Shown: piece after piece, positions 10,125-19,186 of the stretch
How positions within the stretch are numbered: the stretch's first letter is position 1
Layout: the number at the start of each line of letters is the position of its first letter
Assembly (NCBI GenBank): GCA_944380635.1
Contig: CALWID010000016.1
Coordinates: 1 to 55,056, forward strand
Reading direction: 5' to 3'
Length of the DNA: 55,056 nt
Source of the DNA: an uncultured Eubacterium sp.
GTDB taxonomy: Bacteria; Bacillota; Clostridia; Oscillospirales; Acutalibacteraceae
Notes under the pieces: generated by a model
The model's input: only the letters and a program-made list of their open reading frames with translations
Databases searched by the model: none
Told to the model about the DNA's origin: nothing
Program-made: the position numbers and the translations under genes

Positions 10125-11255
10125 TTACGCCTCGCCGATTTCCTCAAGTTCGCAAATTGCCGCCATTGAATTATCCTGCTGGGTTATGAGTTTTCTTACA
10201 TCACGCACCTTCTTAAATTTAGAGCCGCGCGCTTTTATGATATACTGAGCCTCACACTTTCCGCTTTTCAGAATATCCTCGCGCAGCTGCTTTTCAAGCG
10301 CGCTCTTATCCCCGCTTATAAGGCGGGAAAGGTCGCCGTCAAATCTGTCAAAAAACTCTGCTCTTGAATACCCTGTAAGTTTCACGAAATCGCCGCTTAT
10401 AAGGTCGCATTCAAACGGTTTTTCAGGCGTTGTAAAGAATATTGCGCCGCTCAGATTTTCAAGCAGATTTATAAGTTTATCGTTGGCGCAGTCCGCTCTT
10501 GCCTCTGCGTCCTTAACTCGCGTAATATCAGTAAACATAGCGTGAAATACGGGGCAGCCGTCGTCATCCCTTTTATGCACTGCGGCGTTGCACTTGCACC
10601 ATATGTATTTATCCTTATGCTGGCGGATTCTGTACTCCAAATCAATAGGCTCGCCCGTTGCCACTGCCTTGCCAACCGCCTGATAAACAAGGGTTTTATC
10701 TTCCGGGTGAATAATTTCGTCAAGGCGGTAAGTCTGCTTTCTGCACGCCTCTTTAGTTGTGCCGAAAAGGCGGCAGCCGCCCTCGTTTATGTAAAGCGTT
10801 TCAAAATGCATATTTGAGGTTACTTTAAACAGGCACACGCCGCCGGTTACAAGGTCTATAAGATGATTTATCTCCTTTGCCCGCTCCTTTAGCAGCCTGT
10901 TTTTTTCCCTGCTTTTGGATACATCGGCAAAAACAAGGCGGCACAGCGGTGAATCCTCAATATTCTGAGCCGTGCAGTGCACAAACACCTGCTCGCCGTT
11001 TCCGTTTATCATATCAAAATCCATATAGACAAAACGGGAATCTTTTTTGCAGATTTTCTGAATAACCTCCTGCCTGTCAGACGGGATAATTATATCCTGC
11101 AAAAACAATTTGCCCTCTTTGATTTTAGAAGGGTGAACACCTGCGAATTCGGAAAAATGGCTGTCAGAATCAACTATCTTAAAATCGTCCTCTTTATCTA
11201 CCACGCAGTTTAAAAATTCAACTTCGTAGGCTCTGTCCTCATTAGTTTCGGTCAC
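10125..11255 (-). CDS. Protein of three tandem PAS domains without an output domain
   Basis: 376 residues from a GTG start at 11255. The frame is open to a TTG at 11276, but the AAGGAG ribosome site lies inside that extension and is spaced correctly only for the GTG. Three PAS-like modules are visible: about residues 20-115, 130-255 (with the PAC-type ending FHAMFTDITRVKDAEARAD) and 265-370. A short coiled linker (SREKNRLLKERAKEINHLIDLV) joins the first two. There is no GGDEF, EAL, HATPase or HTH segment. It is likely a cytoplasmic sensor or scaffold acting on a partner, or a relative of a longer signalling protein that lost its effector. Its own terminator follows, so it is monocistronic. 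Confidence 0.75.
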   Translation of the reverse strand: MTETNEDRAYEVEFLNCVVDKEDDFKIVDSDSHFSEFAGVHPSKIKEGKLFLQDIIIPSDRQEVIQKICKKDSRFVYMDFDMINGNGEQVFVHCTAQNIEDSPLCRLVFADVSKSREKNRLLKERAKEINHLIDLVTGGVCLFKVTSNMHFETLYINEGGCRLFGTTKEACRKQTYRLDEIIHPEDKTLVYQAVGKAVATGEPIDLEYRIRQHKDKYIWCKCNAAVHKRDDDGCPVFHAMFTDITRVKDAEARADCANDKLINLLENLSGAIFFTTPEKPFECDLISGDFVKLTGYSRAEFFDRFDGDLSRLISGDKSALEKQLREDILKSGKCEAQYIIKARGSKFKKVRDVRKLITQQDNSMAAICELEEIGEA

Positions 11256-11405
11256 AGCTTTTTTGCTCCTTTCCAAAGCGTTGCCGATTGGGATTAAACC
11301 CGCTAATATATTATATCGTCATTATAGCATAAAAATTATATTTTTGCGAATTTTTTGTTAATAAAACTGCATGAAAATTTGATTTGGTATGTTCAAAAAT
11401 AAAAC

Positions 11406-11436
11406 ATTGTGTTATTATATTAATTGTGTTATTATA
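11406..11436 (+). repeat. 14-bp direct repeat upstream of purL
   Basis: ATTGTGTTATTATA occurs twice, 17 bases apart (11406-11419 and 11423-11436), in the 258-bp gap between the divergent PAS gene and purL. Each copy contains a -10-like TATTATA. It could be an operator pair or overlapping promoter elements; the sequence does not decide. Confidence 0.5.
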
Positions 11437-11513
11437 CTAACTAATAAAAACAAATACCCGCCGCGGCAAATGAGTATCCCGCCATGCGGCAAAAATACGC
11501 ATACTGAAAGGCT

Positions 11514-14500
11514 ATGGTGATTAAAATGGCAAAAGTTTTTCGCGTTTTTGTTGAAAAAAAGAAAGGAAACGATATTGAGGCAAGGCAGCTGCAGGAAGAC
11601 CTTGTTTCAACAGTTGGCATAACGGCTCTTGAAGACCTGCGGCTTATAAACAGGTATGACGCTCAGGGCATTTCCGAAGACGAGTTCAGGGAGGCTGTTA
11701 ATCTTATTCTTTCCGAGCCTAACTTGGATAATGTTTACAGCGAACTTGATATTCCGGCGGGCTGGAAATATTTTGCCGCCGAGTTTCTGCCCGGTCAGTA
11801 CGACCAAAGAGCGGACAGCGCCGCGCAGTGCATTCAACTTTTAACTCAGGGCGAAAGGCCGCTTGTTTCAAGTGCAAAAGTATATTTGCTTAAGGGCAAT
11901 ATTACAAACGCCGAATTTGATAAGATAAAATCATACATAATAAACCCTGTTGAATCGCGCGAGGCTTCTATGGCTGTTCCCGAAAGCCTTGACATCACGG
12001 CGGACAGACCTGCTGACATTGCCCGAATTAACGGCTTTACCGCGATGAGCGATGAAGAGATAGCGGATTATCACGGCAGCATGGGATTTGCAATGAGCGT
12101 TGCGGACCTTTGCTGGGTTAGGGATTATTTCAAAACGGAAAAAAGGGACCCGAGCCTTACCGAACTTAAGGTTATAGACACTTATTGGAGCGACCATTGC
12201 CGCCACACCACTTTCAGCACAATACTTGATGATATTAAAGTTGAAAAATCAAAATATTCCGCCGCGGTAGAGGACGCAATCAAAGAATATTTTGATTTAA
12301 GAAAAGAAGTTTACGGCAGCCGCGAAAAAAATGTTTGCCTTATGGATATGGCGTGCATAGGCGCAAAAGCGCTTAAAAAACGCGGCATACTTGATAATCT
12401 TGACGAAAGCGACGAGATAAACGCCTGCTCCATAGAAGTGCCGGTTACAATAGACGGAAAAACCGAGCAGTGGCTTGTTCAGTTTAAAAATGAAACTCAC
12501 AACCACCCCACTGAAATAGAGCCTTTCGGCGGCGCGGCAACCTGCCTCGGCGGCGCTATAAGGGACCCGCTTTCAGGCAGGGCATATGTATACCAGGCAA
12601 TGCGCGTAACAGGTTCCGGCGACCCGACTGTTTCATTTGAAGACACGCTTGACGCTAAACTGCCGCAGAAAAAAATAACCACGGGCGCGGCGCAGGGCTA
12701 TTCAAGTTACGGAAACCAAATCGGCCTTGCTACCGGTCAGGTAGTTGAACTTTACGACGAAGGCTATGTTGCAAAACGCATGGAAATAGGCGCGGTAATC
12801 GGCGCGTCGCCCAAAAAGAATGTTATAAGAGAAGTTCCGCAGGAGGGCGATATTATCGTTCTGCTCGGCGGGCGCACCGGAAGGGACGGCTGCGGCGGAG
12901 CGACCGGCTCCTCAAAAGCACATAACAGCATGAGCATAGAAACCTGCGGCGCAGAAGTTCAAAAAGGTAATCCCCCTACTGAAAGAAAAATACAGCGCCT
13001 GTTCAGAAATGAAGAAGTTGCAAGAATGATAAAGAGGTGCAACGATTTCGGCGCGGGCGGCGTTTCCGTTGCCATAGGCGAACTTGCGGACGGGCTTGAT
13101 ATAGACCTTGATAAAGTGCCCAAAAAATATGACGGGCTTGACGGCACGGAACTTGCCATTTCCGAATCCCAGGAAAGAATGGCGGTTGTGCTTGACAAAA
13201 ATGATGTTGATAAATTTATAAAACTTTCAAACGATGAAAATCTTGAGGCGACCCCGGTAGCGGTTGTAACTTCCACAAACAGGCTGACTATGACCTGGAG
13301 GGGCGACAAAATTGTTGACATCAGCCGTGATTTTCTTAACACAAACGGCGTAACGCAGCACGCAAGCGCAGTTATTGAGGCGGTTGACGAAGATAAAAAT
13401 TACAGAACCGATATTCCCGCCGCGCTTGAATCAATGAGCCCTGCCAAGGCGCTTAAAGCAAACCTTGAAAGGCTTGAGGTATGCTGCCAGAAAGGTCTTG
13501 CCGAAAGATTTGACTCATCTATCGGCGCGGCAACGGTGCTTATGCCTTTTGCCGGCAAATATCAACTTACGCCGGAAGAGGTTATGGCCGCGAAACTGCC
13601 CGTGCTTAACGGCGAAACCGATGACGCCACCGTTATGGCATACGGCTTTATTCCAAAACTTTCCGAGTGGAGCCCGTTCCACTCAGCGGCATTCGCAGTT
13701 ACGGAATCGCTTGCAAAACTCGCGGCGGCCGGGTGCGACCCGTCAAAAGCGCGCCTTACTTTCCAGGAATATTTTGAAAGGCTGAATGACGACCCGAAAC
13801 GCTGGGGCAAACCCACTGCGGCTCTGCTTGGCTCAATCACGGCGCAAATAGGATACGGCGCTCCGTCCATAGGCGGTAAAGACAGTATGAGCGGCTCTTT
13901 TAACGAACTTGATGTTCCGCCGACTCTTGTTTCTTTTGCCGTTGGTATGAGCAAAGCGTCAAAAACAGTTTCCGCCCGTTTCAAGAAAACCGGCTCTAAA
14001 GTTTATATGATAAATATCCCTGTTTGCGAGAGCAGCGGACTGCCTGATTACAAAAACGCTATGGCAGTTATGAAAAATGTATATGAAGGAGTCAGAAACG
14101 GCTCTATTCTTGCCGCGGGAGTAGTTAAAGAGGGCGGCGCCGCCGCTAATATCTGCAAAATGGCGTTCGGCGATAAATTCGGCTTTACATTTGAGCAGGG
14201 GCTTGATATGAGCACTCTGTTCGCTCCGTTACAGGGCAACTTTGTTGTTGAATGCGCCGGCGAACTGCCGGATAAATTCAGCGGCGCCGTATTGCTCGGC
14301 ACAACAAATGACAACGGCGTATTTATCTTAGACGGAGAAGTGCTTACCGTTGATGAACTTATAGACGCATGGTGCTCAAAACTTGAAAAAGTATTCCCGC
14401 AAAACAGCGGCGTTAAAGCGGATATGCCTCAGGATATAGACCTCTGCGGAGAGCGCTCGATATTCATATGCAAAAACAAGGTTGCAAAGCCGCGCGTATT

Positions 14501-15284
14501 TATTCCCGCTTTTCCGGGTACCAACTGCGAGGTGGACACTGCCCGAGCGTTTGAAAAAGCAGGCGCCGAGACGGAAATACTTGTTGTAAACAACCTTTCC
14601 CCCGCCGCTATCAATGAAACCATAGAAAAAATGGTAAAAGCAATAAACAACGCTCAGATAGTTATGCTGCCGGGCGGATTTTCAGGCGGTGATGAGCCTG
14701 AGGGCTCCGGCAAATTCATTGCAACAACATTCCGCAACCCTCGCGTTGCTGAGGCGGTGGCAAAACTCCTTAACTGCCGCGACGGACTTATGCTTGGCAT
14801 ATGCAACGGTTTTCAGGCGCTTATCAAACTCGGGCTTGTGCCTTACGGCGAGATAAGAGAAATTAAACCTGACGACCCGACCCTTACCTTTAACACAATA
14901 GGCAGGCATATCTCACAAATGGCATACACAAGAGTTACAAGCGTTAAATCCCCGTGGCTTGCAGGCGTAAACGCCGGCGATGTATTTGCCGTTCCGATTT
15001 CACACGGCGAGGGCAGATTCGCCGCAAACGCAGAAACTATAAAACGGCTTGCGGAAAACGGCCAGATAGCAACTCAATATGTTGACCTGAACGGCACGCC
15101 CGTTGCCGATATGCCGTTTAACCCGAACGGCTCGGTATGCGCCGTTGAGGGTATCACTTCCCCGGACGGAAGAGTGCTCGGCAAAATGGGCCACTGCGAA
15201 AGAAAGGGAGCAGACCTTTACGCCAATGTGCCGTTTGAAAAAGATATGAAGATATTTGAAAGCGGCGTAAACTACTTTAAGTAA
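11514..15284 (+). CDS. purL: Phosphoribosylformylglycinamidine synthase, single-chain form
   Basis: 1256 residues, the usual length of the fused PurS-PurL-PurQ type found in many clostridia. It makes FGAM from FGAR, glutamine and ATP in de novo purine synthesis. An N-terminal PurS-like segment covers about residues 1-80. Two AIR-synthase-like halves follow (DTYWSDHCRHTTF, NETHNHPTEIEPFGGAATCLGG, ATGSSKAHNSMS, SIGGKDSMSGSF). The C-terminal class I glutaminase starts near residue 994 (PAFPGTNCE). It has GGFSGGDE, the nucleophilic Cys near 1097 in GICNGFQ, and SHGEGRF carrying the His/Glu. GAAAGG lies ahead of ATG 11514; a GTG at 11517 is an alternative start with slightly better spacing. Twenty bases around the start are identical to those of purF at 51319-51338. 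Confidence 0.97.
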   Translation: MVIKMAKVFRVFVEKKKGNDIEARQLQEDLVSTVGITALEDLRLINRYDAQGISEDEFREAVNLILSEPNLDNVYSELDIPAGWKYFAAEFLPGQYDQRADSAAQCIQLLTQGERPLVSSAKVYLLKGNITNAEFDKIKSYIINPVESREASMAVPESLDITADRPADIARINGFTAMSDEEIADYHGSMGFAMSVADLCWVRDYFKTEKRDPSLTELKVIDTYWSDHCRHTTFSTILDDIKVEKSKYSAAVEDAIKEYFDLRKEVYGSREKNVCLMDMACIGAKALKKRGILDNLDESDEINACSIEVPVTIDGKTEQWLVQFKNETHNHPTEIEPFGGAATCLGGAIRDPLSGRAYVYQAMRVTGSGDPTVSFEDTLDAKLPQKKITTGAAQGYSSYGNQIGLATGQVVELYDEGYVAKRMEIGAVIGASPKKNVIREVPQEGDIIVLLGGRTGRDGCGGATGSSKAHNSMSIETCGAEVQKGNPPTERKIQRLFRNEEVARMIKRCNDFGAGGVSVAIGELADGLDIDLDKVPKKYDGLDGTELAISESQERMAVVLDKNDVDKFIKLSNDENLEATPVAVVTSTNRLTMTWRGDKIVDISRDFLNTNGVTQHASAVIEAVDEDKNYRTDIPAALESMSPAKALKANLERLEVCCQKGLAERFDSSIGAATVLMPFAGKYQLTPEEVMAAKLPVLNGETDDATVMAYGFIPKLSEWSPFHSAAFAVTESLAKLAAAGCDPSKARLTFQEYFERLNDDPKRWGKPTAALLGSITAQIGYGAPSIGGKDSMSGSFNELDVPPTLVSFAVGMSKASKTVSARFKKTGSKVYMINIPVCESSGLPDYKNAMAVMKNVYEGVRNGSILAAGVVKEGGAAANICKMAFGDKFGFTFEQGLDMSTLFAPLQGNFVVECAGELPDKFSGAVLLGTTNDNGVFILDGEVLTVDELIDAWCSKLEKVFPQNSGVKADMPQDIDLCGERSIFICKNKVAKPRVFIPAFPGTNCEVDTARAFEKAGAETEILVVNNLSPAAINETIEKMVKAINNAQIVMLPGGFSGGDEPEGSGKFIATTFRNPRVAEAVAKLLNCRDGLMLGICNGFQALIKLGLVPYGEIREIKPDDPTLTFNTIGRHISQMAYTRVTSVKSPWLAGVNAGDVFAVPISHGEGRFAANAETIKRLAENGQIATQYVDLNGTPVADMPFNPNGSVCAVEGITSPDGRVLGKMGHCERKGADLYANVPFEKDMKIFESGVNYFK

Positions 15285-15340
15285 TTCAGCGGCGCGGAAA
15301 ACAAATTTTTTCAGCGCGCTTTAAAAGGAGATTTTTATAA

Positions 15341-16549
15341 ATGAAATATGTTGTTGTTTTGTACGACGGAATGGCGGATTATCCCGTTGAGGCTCTCGGC
15401 GGCAAAACGCCTATGATGGTGGCAAAAAAGCCGAATCTTGACAGCCTTGCCCAAAGGGGCGAGGTAGGGCTTATCCGCACGGTTGCCCCGGGTCTTAAGC
15501 CCGGCTCCGATGTTGCCAATATGAGCGTTATGGGCTTTGACCCGATGAAATATTATACCGGCAGAAGTCCGCTTGAGGCAGCGTCCATAGGCATAGATAT
15601 GAAACCGGATGATGTTTCTTTGCGCTGCAACCTTGTTACTCTTTCTGAAGACGATAAACCGTATGAGGAAAAGACTATTGAGGATTACTGCGCGGACGAT
15701 ATTTCCACTGAGGAGGCAAAAGAACTCATAGACGCCGTTCAGGCAGAACTCGGAAATGATACTTTTCATTTTTATGCAGGCGTATCATACCGCCACTGCC
15801 TTATCTGGCACGGCGGCACAACAAACTTGGGCTCAATGACGCCGCCTCACGATATAACCGGCAAAGTTATTACCGAGTATCTTTCAAAAAGCGAAAATGC
15901 AAAGCCGCTTATTGAAATGATGAAAAAATCTTATAATATTCTTAAAGACCACCCCGTTAATCAAAAGAGAAAAGCAAACGGCAGGCGCCCCGCCAACTCA
16001 ATCTGGCTCTGGGGCGAGGGCACAAGACCCGCCATGGGCAAATTTGAGGAAATATACGGAATAAAAGGCGGCGTTGTTTCCGCAGTTGACCTTATTAAAG
16101 GCATAGGCCGCTGCGCCGGAATGGAAGTTGCCGATGTGCCCGGCGCAACGGGATATATTGACACAAATTTTGAGGGCAAGGCAAACGCCGCGCTTGACCT
16201 GCTTACAAGAAACGACCTTGTTTACATTCATTTTGAGGCGCCCGATGAGTGCGGCCACAGAAATGAGCCTGAAAACAAAGTCCGTTCAATAGAACTTATA
16301 GACGAAAAAGTTTTGCCGATACTCTTTAAAGGGCTTGAAAAATATGATGATTACAAAATTATGTGCCTGCCCGACCACCCCACTCCGATAGTTACGCGAA
16401 CACACGCCTCAGACCCGGTGCCGTTTGTAATTTATCATAAAAACAAGGAAATCGAAGGCATTGTTACAATAAACGAGGAAACGGCTAAAGAAACCGGCAT
16501 ATTCGTTGATTTTGGCCCAAGTATAATGGAACATTTCCTTAAGCAATAA
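15341..16549 (+). CDS. Archaeal-type (ApgM-like) phosphoglycerate mutase family; possible homoserine kinase
   Basis: 402 residues, alkaline-phosphatase superfamily. Metal and catalytic motifs visible: LYDGMADYP near the N-terminus, the nucleophile Ser in GSDVANMSVMGFDP, then FEAPDECGHRNEP and CLPDHPTP near the C-terminus. The family is annotated as 2,3-bisphosphoglycerate-independent phosphoglycerate mutase. Members of it are also known or proposed to act as homoserine kinases in bacteria lacking ordinary ThrB. Here the gene is followed, after a small lipoprotein, by O-acetylhomoserine sulfhydrylase, which fits homoserine metabolism; that assignment is inference. AAAGGAG precedes the ATG. It lies 56 bases after purL. 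Confidence 0.85.
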   Translation: MKYVVVLYDGMADYPVEALGGKTPMMVAKKPNLDSLAQRGEVGLIRTVAPGLKPGSDVANMSVMGFDPMKYYTGRSPLEAASIGIDMKPDDVSLRCNLVTLSEDDKPYEEKTIEDYCADDISTEEAKELIDAVQAELGNDTFHFYAGVSYRHCLIWHGGTTNLGSMTPPHDITGKVITEYLSKSENAKPLIEMMKKSYNILKDHPVNQKRKANGRRPANSIWLWGEGTRPAMGKFEEIYGIKGGVVSAVDLIKGIGRCAGMEVADVPGATGYIDTNFEGKANAALDLLTRNDLVYIHFEAPDECGHRNEPENKVRSIELIDEKVLPILFKGLEKYDDYKIMCLPDHPTPIVTRTHASDPVPFVIYHKNKEIEGIVTINEETAKETGIFVDFGPSIMEHFLKQ

Positions 16550-16563
16550 AAGCGGAGAGATAA

Positions 16564-17028
16564 ATGAAAAAATTTTTGATATGTCTGGCTGTTTTCACGG
16601 CCGCGGCGTGTATTTTTTCCGCCTGCAGCACACAAACCGTCAGCGATAAAAGCGCAAACGAGCCTTCTTTAGAACTTTCAACAACAGTAAACAGCGATAC
16701 GAGCGAATCGATTTCCTATGCGATTACAAAAGATGAGGCGCGCGAAATTGCAGATGAAACCCTGAAAAGCGCTATGGCGCAAAATGAATTCGGCATAGGC
16801 GAAGATTATAATATATTTGAATTTGAAAGAATAGAACTTCTTTCTAATGATGAACAGTGCGTTGCGTTCAATGCCGGATACGGCGAAACAAGCGAAACGG
16901 AAAATGTAACCGGCCATGCTTATTACGCCGTGTATTATACAGACACTTCACAAATTGCAGGCTTTGCTTATATATGCATAGACGCCGTTACAGGCGACCT
17001 GCTTTTTACCGGATATATGGGCGATTAA
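16564..17028 (+). CDS. Small lipoprotein with PepSY-like end
   Basis: 154 residues. The signal peptide ends in the lipobox FSAC (Cys near residue 20), so it should be lipid-anchored outside the membrane. An acidic, Ser/Thr-rich linker follows. The C-terminal 100 residues end AGFAYICIDAVTGDLLFTGYMGD, which resembles a PepSY-type domain (strand, then D-xxTG). GGAGAG precedes the ATG. The gene sits 14 bases after the mutase-family gene and 34 before metY, so it is probably transcribed with them. I do not recognise a specific function. Confidence 0.7.
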   Translation: MKKFLICLAVFTAAACIFSACSTQTVSDKSANEPSLELSTTVNSDTSESISYAITKDEAREIADETLKSAMAQNEFGIGEDYNIFEFERIELLSNDEQCVAFNAGYGETSETENVTGHAYYAVYYTDTSQIAGFAYICIDAVTGDLLFTGYMGD

Positions 17029-17062
17029 AAGGAATACTATAACAAGTAAAGGAGAGAAACTT

Positions 17063-18331
17063 ATGAAATTAGATACTATCTGCGTGCAGGGCGCGTACAA
17101 GCCTAAAAACGGCGAGCCGCGCGTTATACCGATAATTCAGAGCACCACTTATAAATATGATTCAAGCGATGAAATGGGCGACCTTTTTGACCTTAAAAAG
17201 AGCGGCTATTTCTATTCAAGACTTCAGAACCCGACCTGCGACTATGCGGCAGGCAAGATTGCTATGCTTGAGGGCGGCTCCGCGGCAATGCTTACATCAA
17301 GCGGCCAGGCGGCAAACTTTTACGCTGTTTTTAACATTGCTCAGGCGGGCGACCATGTTGTTTCAAGTTCCGCAATCTACGGCGGCACTTTTAATCTTTT
17401 CAATGTTACAATGAGGAAACTCGGCATTGATTTCACATTTATTTCCCCCACCGCAAGCGAGGAGGAAATTCAGGCGGCAATAAAGCCGAACACCAAATGT
17501 ATTTTTGGCGAAACAATCTCTAACCCGAGCCTTGATGTGCTTGATATTGAAACTTTTGCCAAAGTTGCTCATAAAAACGGTATCCCGCTTATTGTTGACA
17601 ACACCTTTGCAACGCCTATTAACTGCCGACCGTTTGAATTCGGGTGCGATATAGTTACTCATTCCACCACAAAATATATGGAGGGCCACGCCTCAACAAT
17701 AGGCGGCGCAATAGTTGAAAGCGGTAAATTCGATTGGGAGCAAAACGATAAATTCCCCGGCCTTACAACACCTGATGAAAGTTATCACGGGCTCACATAT
17801 ACAAAAGCGTTCCCGGACGCGCCGTATATAACAAAATGCACCGTACAACTTATGAGGGACCTTGGCTCAATCCAGGCTCCGCAAAACGCTTTCCTGCTTA
17901 ACCTTGGCTTGGAAACACTGCACCTGAGGGTTAAAAGGCATTGCGAAAACGCAAAAAAAGTTGCCGAGTATCTTAAAAGCAACGATAAAATCACATGGGT
18001 AAAATGCGCTATGCTTGAAGATGACGATCAGTATGAACTTGCTAAAAAATATATGCCGAACGGCACATGCGGCGTTGTTTCATTCGGAATTAAAGGCGGC
18101 AAAGAGGCTGCAACCGTGTTTATGGATAGTTTAAGGCTTGCCGCGATAGTTACACATGTAGCGGACGCGCGCTCATGCTGCCTGCACCCGGCGTCAACCA
18201 CTCACCGCCAACTTACGGATAAGGAACTTGAAGAAGCCGGAGTTGCTCCGGATATGGTGCGCTTTTCCTGCGGCATAGAAGATGCGAACGACATCATCGC
18301 CGACATCCAGCAGGCGCTTGATAAGATCTAA
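17063..18331 (+). CDS. metY: O-acetylhomoserine sulfhydrylase (PLP-dependent)
   Basis: 422 residues, typical for the MetY branch of the Cys/Met-metabolism PLP family. It makes homocysteine from O-acetylhomoserine and sulfide. Motifs: SRLQNPTCD, TSSGQAANFYAVFNI, the phosphate-binding SSSAIYGGTFNLF, VDNTFATP, and the PLP lysine at residue 204 in HSTTKYMEGH. The C-terminus has HPASTTHRQL and RFSCGIED. The related methionine gamma-lyase activity cannot be excluded from sequence alone, but the length and the inserted region DKFPGLTTPDESYHGL favour MetY. AAAGGAG precedes the ATG. It is the last gene of the plus-strand run and is followed by a terminator. No SAM riboswitch is seen upstream. Confidence 0.9.
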   Translation: MKLDTICVQGAYKPKNGEPRVIPIIQSTTYKYDSSDEMGDLFDLKKSGYFYSRLQNPTCDYAAGKIAMLEGGSAAMLTSSGQAANFYAVFNIAQAGDHVVSSSAIYGGTFNLFNVTMRKLGIDFTFISPTASEEEIQAAIKPNTKCIFGETISNPSLDVLDIETFAKVAHKNGIPLIVDNTFATPINCRPFEFGCDIVTHSTTKYMEGHASTIGGAIVESGKFDWEQNDKFPGLTTPDESYHGLTYTKAFPDAPYITKCTVQLMRDLGSIQAPQNAFLLNLGLETLHLRVKRHCENAKKVAEYLKSNDKITWVKCAMLEDDDQYELAKKYMPNGTCGVVSFGIKGGKEAATVFMDSLRLAAIVTHVADARSCCLHPASTTHRQLTDKELEEAGVAPDMVRFSCGIEDANDIIADIQQALDKI

Positions 18332-18353
18332 GATAAAATTGAGTATACAAAAA

Positions 18354-18388
18354 CACCTTGTAGTCTTTAAACTGCAAGGTGCTTTTAT
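18354..18388 (+). terminator. Terminator between convergent metY and the zinc-ribbon operon
   Basis: CACCTTG and CAAGGTG arms, extended by an AG/CT pair, enclose a loop of about 9 bases. CTTTTATTTT follows on the plus strand. A run of As on the other side means it can serve both converging transcripts. Confidence 0.8.
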
Positions 18389-18395
18389 TTTAATA

Positions 18396-19172
18396 TTACT
18401 TTATCTTGTAACCACAATAAGTGCAAAACCCGGCTGTTGAAGATACTTGTTTTCCGCAATTTGGGCAAAAACTTTTCTTTAAATCTGAGTGATTTAATTT
18501 TTCTTGCGGTTTTGGAATTGTTTCAGAATTATTAGTTTCAAGACTTTTCTGTGTCTTTGCTGGCACAACAAAATAAACAATCATAATGAAAACGGGTATT
18601 GATATGGCAAGCGTACTCAAAATAACCAAATTGCTTATCAATGATAAAACCGATCCCAAAATCTGAAAAGCAGCATATATAATAATACATATTGTCCCTG
18701 CAATCCTTCCCGGCTTTGAATGCAGCAACATATCAAGCGAAATCAAAACTATAAATACAAGCAGCGCTATCGTTCCGATTTGAGCAGCGGTTTCATAACG
18801 CATAATATCAGGAAAAATATTGTCTCGGATATAAACAGAATTAAACACAGTAGAAACTAACCACGCAATGCAAATTATGTATTTCAGGATCTCATTTCTG
18901 TGATTAACAACATTTACAATCAGTTGGAGAAATATTAAAACACTGAACACTACAGCAATCAAATCAACAATCCAAACAAAATTATAATATTCAAAATACC
19001 ATTCCGTAAACTTTGTCATATCAACTGCTTTTTCGCTCGTATTATAAGCACTTGCTCCGCTTGCAAATGCATTCTGCATTAGACTTGCTGCGCTGATCAT
19101 AAATCTGCATATAAGCAGACAGGCGGCTGATATTATACCTATAACATTTTTATCTTTGATAAGTTTTTTCAT
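18396..19172 (-). CDS. Multi-pass membrane protein with C-terminal zinc ribbon
   Basis: 258 residues. About six hydrophobic segments span residues 10-205 (IGIISAACLLICRFMI, IVDLIAVVFSVLIFLQLIV, YIICIAWLVSTVF, IGTIALLVFIVLISLDMLL and two more). A charged linker and a CxxC...CxxC ribbon (FCPNCGKQ...FCTYCGYKIK) end the protein, presumably in the cytoplasm. It is the last gene of a five-gene minus-strand run in which three members carry such ribbons. Nothing identifies a transported substrate. Function unknown. Confidence 0.75.
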   Translation of the reverse strand: MKKLIKDKNVIGIISAACLLICRFMISAASLMQNAFASGASAYNTSEKAVDMTKFTEWYFEYYNFVWIVDLIAVVFSVLIFLQLIVNVVNHRNEILKYIICIAWLVSTVFNSVYIRDNIFPDIMRYETAAQIGTIALLVFIVLISLDMLLHSKPGRIAGTICIIIYAAFQILGSVLSLISNLVILSTLAISIPVFIMIVYFVVPAKTQKSLETNNSETIPKPQEKLNHSDLKKSFCPNCGKQVSSTAGFCTYCGYKIK

Positions 19173-19186
19173 TATGATCCATCTCC

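Noticed and set aside
17029-17062. Possible SAM or T-box riboswitch ahead of metY
   Set aside because: Only 34 bases separate metY from the gene before it, and the leader shows no fitting structure.
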